Source: Poronia punctata (lineage: Eukaryota > Ascomycota > Sordariomycetes > Xylariales > Xylariaceae). From it: a DNA stretch of 38,212 nucleotides. The stretch lies in assembly GCA_022579005.1 (NCBI GenBank), contig MU401763.1, positions 1-38,212 of the forward strand, in the 5' to 3' direction. A program made the translations under genes and the position numbers. Shown in pieces: positions 34,001 to 38,212 of this stretch (position 1 is its first letter; each line of letters starts with the position of its first letter). The notes below the pieces were generated by a model, which saw nothing but the letters and a program-made list of their open reading frames with translations, had not been told where the DNA came from and searched no databases.

Positions 34001-35961
34001 GAGACACCAGAGTGAGCCAGCATCTGAACAAGGACGACCTGGACAGCAGTGCAGAGGGGCTGCGAGAAAGATGCCTCCATGACGCTGGAGACATCGGCGG
34101 ACTTGGCCAGCTCCTCCTGGATATGCCACGACGGGCGGTCCTGCTCGGGAAGGCTCTGTAGAGAGTCGTCCAGCTCCTGGAAGAGCTTCGCGGCGAAGTG
34201 CGAAGTCTCGTTCAGGAGATGACCCATGCGAGGCCACTGGGCACCCTGTCCGGTGAAGACGCCAAAGATGCTCTGGGTCTTGTGCGAGGGTCGGACACCG
34301 AGGGTCTTGCCATCGTTCTTCTTGCCCTCGAGCAGAGAAGTGAGCTTCTCGGAGAGAGACTCGATGCTGGTGGCGGCGACATGGGCGCGCAGGGAGAAGG
34401 CGGAGCGGCGAGACAAGGTCCATGCCAGGTCACCGAGGTCGATGTGGCGTTCCTCTTCCAGCGCAGTGTTCAAGTAACCCAGGTAGGTCTCGATCTGGCT
34501 GGCCAACGTCTTCTCCGAGTTACCAGAGAACATGAAGGGGATAGCCGTCAGGGCGTCACTGGGGAGCTCCTCCACAGCCGGCAAGGCCTTGTAGAGGGAC
34601 ATCTCCTGTGCCTTGATGTTGCGGATGAGGGCGTTGTGGATGGCAGGGTCGTAATGCTCGATGATGGCGTGCGCATTAGCACCGCCGAAACCGAAGCTGT
34701 TGACACTAGCACGGCGAGGTGTTCCGGCAGGAAGCTCGGGCCACGGCTTGGTGTCGGTGAGGATCTTGAGATTGCCGTAGTAAGGCTCAATGTCTGGGTT
34801 CAACTCGGAGAAGAGCATGTTGGGGAAGATGGTTCCAGTCTGAACACTGAGCGAAGCCTTGAGCAGACCGGCAAGACCGGCCGTGCCTTCGGTGTGACCG
34901 ATGATGGTCTTGATGGAGCCGACATAGAGGATATCGTCGGGGTTCTTCTCCTCCTTGTTTCCGAAGAAAGCCTTGTAGATGGCGGCGGCTTCCTGCGGGT
35001 CACCGGCCTTGGTACCAGTGCCGTGAGCCTCAAAGTACTGGCATCGGTCGGTATCAGCCGACAGGCCAGCGCGAGCGTAAGTCTCGCGGATCAGGTTGCT
35101 CTGCGAGGTGCTGCTAGGCATGGTGATACCGGGGGTACGACCATCCTGGTTGGTACCCGTCTCACGAATGATGGACTCGATGTGGTCACCGTCCCGGATG
35201 GCATCGCTGAGACGCTTCAAGAAGACAGCAGCGATACCCTCGCCACGGGCGTAGCCGTCGGCCTTGGCATCCCACATCTGACTGCGGCCGGTAGGCGAAA
35301 GCATCTGCACATTACTCTCGGCCACGAAGTTGGTAGGGCCAAAGATGAGATTGGCACCGGCGGCAACGGCGAGGTTGGACTCTCCCCGACGGAGAGACTG
35401 GACGGCCTGGTGGGTGGCGATGAGACTGGACGAGCAGGCAGTATCGATGGTCATGGAAGGACCGGTCCAGTTGAAGTAGTAGGAGATACGATTGGACAAT
35501 ATGCTCAGGGCGGTACCGGTGGCGGCATACTTGGGGAGTGACTCGAGATCATGGTAAGTGATATGAGCGTAATCGTTGCACATGACTCCGACATAGACGG
35601 CAGTGGCAGATCCCTGGAGCTCTTCGATCTGATGGCCCGACTTCTCGAGAGCCTCGAAGACGACTTCCAGGAGCATGCGCTGCTGGGGATCGATGCCCTC
35701 GGCCTCGGACTTGGGGATACCGAAGAACTGGGTGTCAAAGTTGCGAGTGTCCTCGTTGAGGAGGTATGCGTTGAGCACGTTGCTGGTGCCGTGATGGGCT
35801 CCATCCTTGTGGTAGAAGCCATCGGCGCTGAATCGATCGATCTTGCTGCCGACATCCTTGGGTTCCTTGAGAAGATCGTACAGCTTCGAAGGTGAAGAGG
35901 AACTGCCGGGGAACCGGCAGCTGCTGCCAATGATGGCAATGGGTTCTTCCATGTAGGCCAT
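28044..35961 (-). CDS. Reducing type I polyketide synthase, KS-AT-DH-cMT-KR-ACP
   Basis: An iterative fungal synthase of 2596 residues encoded by three exons: 35961-29330, 29268-28568 and 28501-28044 (introns of 61 and 66 nt). KS (5-435): C176 in DTACSSS, H313 in EAHGTGT, H356 in IGHTEGT. AT (567-890): S662 in GHSSGE. DH (955-1260): H993 in GHQIQGQTIFPG and D1176 in HPIPLDVAFQ. C-methyltransferase (1405-1630): ILEVGAGAGTAT. A pseudo-KR structural part fills 1650-2130. KR (2155-2340): GLTGDLGLSL, S2288, Y2301, N2305. ACP: S2477 in LGIDSLVAV. No enoylreductase motif, thioesterase, reductase or condensation domain follows; instead there is an 80-residue acidic tail. The product should be a methylated, largely unsaturated polyketide. 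The KS resembles the PKS-NRPS/LovB-like clade. Start could be 35961 or the ATG at 35952. No tailoring genes adjoin it. Confidence 0.95.
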
Positions 35962-36676
35962 TTTGTTGATTGGTCGAGGTAAAAAAGTATTGGTCTAAAG
36001 TGGGATGATGTCTAAAGGTCTATAGTCTAACGGGTATGTCTATGAATCGACGACGGAAATGGAAACTCGGCAAGGAAGTTTGAAAAAGTATCGACAATGG
36101 TAAATGATGAAGAGGTAAAGAGACAAAAAATGTGTCAAAATACTTCTATAGTATGTACAATTGATCTTGGTAAGGGATCTGTAAAATGAATCAAAGTCTA
36201 GAGGTTTGTTGTTGATGAGGAAAAAGGGATACAAGTTGGTTCGAACTACTCAAATCAGAGACTCTACTCGGCCAAAGACTCTATTTTGAGTGTACTTGCA
36301 ACTGTGTGTGTTTGTTGAAATGGATGTGTGTTTTTGATGATGATCTCGATTTCAAAGGGGAGATGAAGCATCGTTATTATACTTTGATATCCAACCACCA
36401 AAGTTGATCTATCGTCTAGATATTGTGGGAAGTTACCTGAGCTAAAACGTCTATACTCTACCTAGTCAGTCATCCCGTACCTAATTCTTCCCAAACAGCT
36501 AATGAACCCTTGTTCGTTCGTTTGCCTTCCCTTGCTATTCTCAGCAATTACCTACATCTAACCTATCTCCTCATGCAGTCAGTCAAAAAGTCACCAAACC
36601 ACGTTTTTTGGTCCCACTCCCTTTTGCATTACCCCACATTATTACCGTTTACAGCCAAGAAATATAAATAGCAACA

Positions 36677-36719
36677 GGGGGGGGGGGCGGGGCTGGAATA
36701 GGGCGGGCAGGCAGGCGGG
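36677..36719 (+). promoter_or_regulatory. G-rich tract with G-quadruplex potential
   Basis: A run of eleven G is followed within 32 bases by GGGG, two GGG runs and a further GGG, separated by short loops. This satisfies the usual G-quadruplex pattern on the plus strand, about 0.7 kb upstream of the polyketide synthase start codon. Confidence 0.6.
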
Positions 36720-37577
36720 CGAGAGACGGGCTGAGAGATTTACTTTACTTAACCCGATCAGGGCATCTTCCATTTCGGGAAGGGATCCACATTACATACA
36801 AGGGTGGGTATTACACTACCACATCGAGGAAGGAGTGGTTTTGATGATAGATGATATGGATCTTAGATGTAAGCACATGGCAAAATCAGGGTCGTAATTT
36901 ATTTACAGATAGATGAAAGCTTATTCTCTACCTAGCTTGTTACCAAGGTAGGTACCTACTAACTTGGAATAACGGAAGGAACCTTATCAAGTCTGTATTC
37001 CGTATAGCTAACACCTAATCAACATCCAGGGTGTCGAATCCCCAGCCTACTGTACCTACCAAAGATGAAGATAACGATCTGATCTCTAGACCCTGGTAAT
37101 AGGTACTATTTCTAGATATACGCATTCCAGGAACCTCATCTCCTAGAGTTCTAGAACGAACACTTCTTTTTCTAGCCCGCTATACTCTAACCAAACCATG
37201 GTCCATCATCAACAAAACACATGGCAAACTAAGCCAAGTTAACCAACCCCACCTCAAATCATCATTCACCCAATTTAGGTTATTATAGGATTCCAATCAT
37301 TCCATCCGACACTGAGTGCATGCAGATTGATTATATATCGTGATGGATTTGTTGCTGGGAATCATCATGATCTGTTACCTGAAAAGGTCTTAGTGTAACG
37401 GCGTGGTTATCTCCTTGGAGCACGTGTCGTGTTGAACTGAAACTCGCGTGGCTTTTTGTAGGGTCCTTCCTGATATGGATAGCTACTTACCTAGCTAGTT
37501 ACATGAGGAGAGGAAAGAGATGCATGTTCGGGGTTTGTTGATCTATGGAGTTGGGTTATTGGATGGCAGGAAGCTTG

Positions 37578-37593
37578 TAGGTAGGTAGGTAGG
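37578..37593 (+). repeat. (TAGG)4 microsatellite
   Basis: Four perfect TAGG units in tandem. The unit equals the core of the TAGGTA motif scattered through the intergenic DNA of this window. Confidence 0.9.
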
Positions 37594-37829
37594 AAGAAAT
37601 AGTATGTGTGGAGAGATTTGGGTGGTTTGCTTGGTTTGAGAAGGGCCAATCGTAGGGTAGGGGCTTCCTATAGGCATGAGATCGTGCAAGATACTGTGAC
37701 TGTGATAGTTGTGATGGAATAATGTGTTTTGTGGTGGTAGGTATTCTAGGGTAGGTTGTACAAAAAAGGATTTTAGCATTAAGGACGTTGTAAGGTATAT
37801 AATAGAGATTATAGACCAGATCAAATGTA

Positions 37830-38212
37830 TTAGAACTAGCATAAATAGCTAAATCGTATATATTAATTAATGTATGCGTAAGAAAGTAAAACTTCTTTTC
37901 TTTGCAAAATTTGCATATACTAAATAAGTAAAGAGGGACTTTTTATAAAAAAACCTTTTTTTTTATAGTAATTTTTACTATAGCTATATAACTTTTACTA
38001 TATAGGCATTATATTAATTTTTATTATCTTATAACTTATTAGATCTAATATACCTTTTTAAAATAAGCTAACACTTTAGTTTATTTTATAGCTATAAATA
38101 ATATTTTTATTTTATAATATTATAGCTTTTATAGTAATAGTTATAGTGTTTTAAATTGTTTTAATTTATTTTTTTAGTTTTTTTGCACTTTTATAGTAAT
38201 AAGCTAGTTAAT
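37830..38212. repeat. AT-rich block, probably RIP-decayed repeat (continues past the window)
   Basis: From about 37830 the sequence becomes almost entirely A and T, with the same TpA-dense texture and isolated AGC/GCT triplets as the left end. No reading frame survives. It appears to be the start of a second RIP-affected block that continues beyond the window and bounds the accessory region on the right. Confidence 0.75.

Larger units (their letters stand above)
35962..37829. promoter_or_regulatory. Promoter side of the polyketide synthase gene and gene-free flank
   Basis: No gene is seen in this 1.9 kb. It contains the 5' leader and promoter of the polyketide synthase. Visible elements are an inverted repeat ACTTTG-N12-CAAAGT at about 36381-36404, an AATATAAATA stretch at 36661-36670 beside a G-rich tract, a TAGGTACCTA palindrome at 36949-36958, and a GAGCACGTGTC element at 37418-37428 that also occurs at 19839. 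None can be assigned to a named regulator from sequence alone. Confidence 0.5.

Noticed and set aside
32761..34161. Long open frame on the plus strand antisense to the PKS
   Set aside because: It lies wholly opposite verified PKS coding sequence with intact AT and DH motifs. Its composition is the reverse-complement image of GC-biased third positions, and its translation has no domain.
34198..35541. Second long plus-strand frame antisense to the PKS KS domain
   Set aside because: Same reason: it mirrors the KS coding exon and shows no recognisable protein features.
37020..37050. Sequence resembling a tRNA T-arm (GTCGAATCC)
   Set aside because: No matching acceptor stem, D-arm or anticodon arm could be found at the right spacing on either strand.
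1..38212. CRISPR arrays, bacterial operons, insertion sequences or phage genes
   Set aside because: No regularly spaced direct repeats and no prokaryotic gene organisation; all supported genes are fungal, most with introns.

Overview
The window is nuclear DNA of a filamentous ascomycete (Pezizomycotina; a sordariomycete-like species is likely, but the order cannot be fixed by eye). The evidence is short introns (48-131 nt) with GTAAGT/GTGAGT-type donors, a typical fungal gene set, and extremely AT-rich blocks at both ends that look like DNA decayed by repeat-induced point mutation (RIP).

Layout. 1-1205 is an AT-rich, apparently RIP-decayed block. 1206-2954 is gene-free apart from a possible coding relic. 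2955-16025 is a compact cluster of conserved genes: a PLP-dependent D-serine dehydratase-like enzyme (+), actin-related protein Arp4 (-), the PIG-P/Gpi19 subunit of the GPI-GlcNAc transferase (+, divergent from Arp4), an AlkB/ALKBH8-like 2-oxoglutarate oxygenase (+), a PPIH-type cyclophilin with six exons (-), and the CORVET subunit Vps8 (-). I resolved the exon structure of each by joining reading frames at consensus splice sites.

From 17 kb onward the character changes to sparse accessory genes with long non-coding gaps: a secreted GH12 endoglucanase with an unusual three-repeat N-terminal extension (-), a 189-residue protein of unknown function that looks like a lipid-binding beta-barrel (-), a 68-residue SMP/LEA-like stress protein (-), then about 5.6 kb with only weak or broken coding traces. 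28044-35961 is a complete 2596-residue highly reducing-type polyketide synthase (KS-AT-DH-cMT-KR-ACP, no enoylreductase, no release domain), followed by a 2 kb promoter side and the right AT-rich block at about 37830-38212.

How the parts fit. The left half is housekeeping (chromatin, GPI anchors, RNA/DNA demethylation-type oxidation, splicing, endosomal tethering) and forms no single pathway. The right half is accessory: cell-wall degradation and secondary metabolism. The polyketide synthase has no tailoring, transport or regulatory gene beside it in this window, so it is either an orphan synthase or the edge of a cluster continuing past the right-hand AT-rich block. The best candidates for something undescribed are this synthase with its acidic tail, the repeat-bearing GH12 enzyme, and the FABP-like unknown protein.
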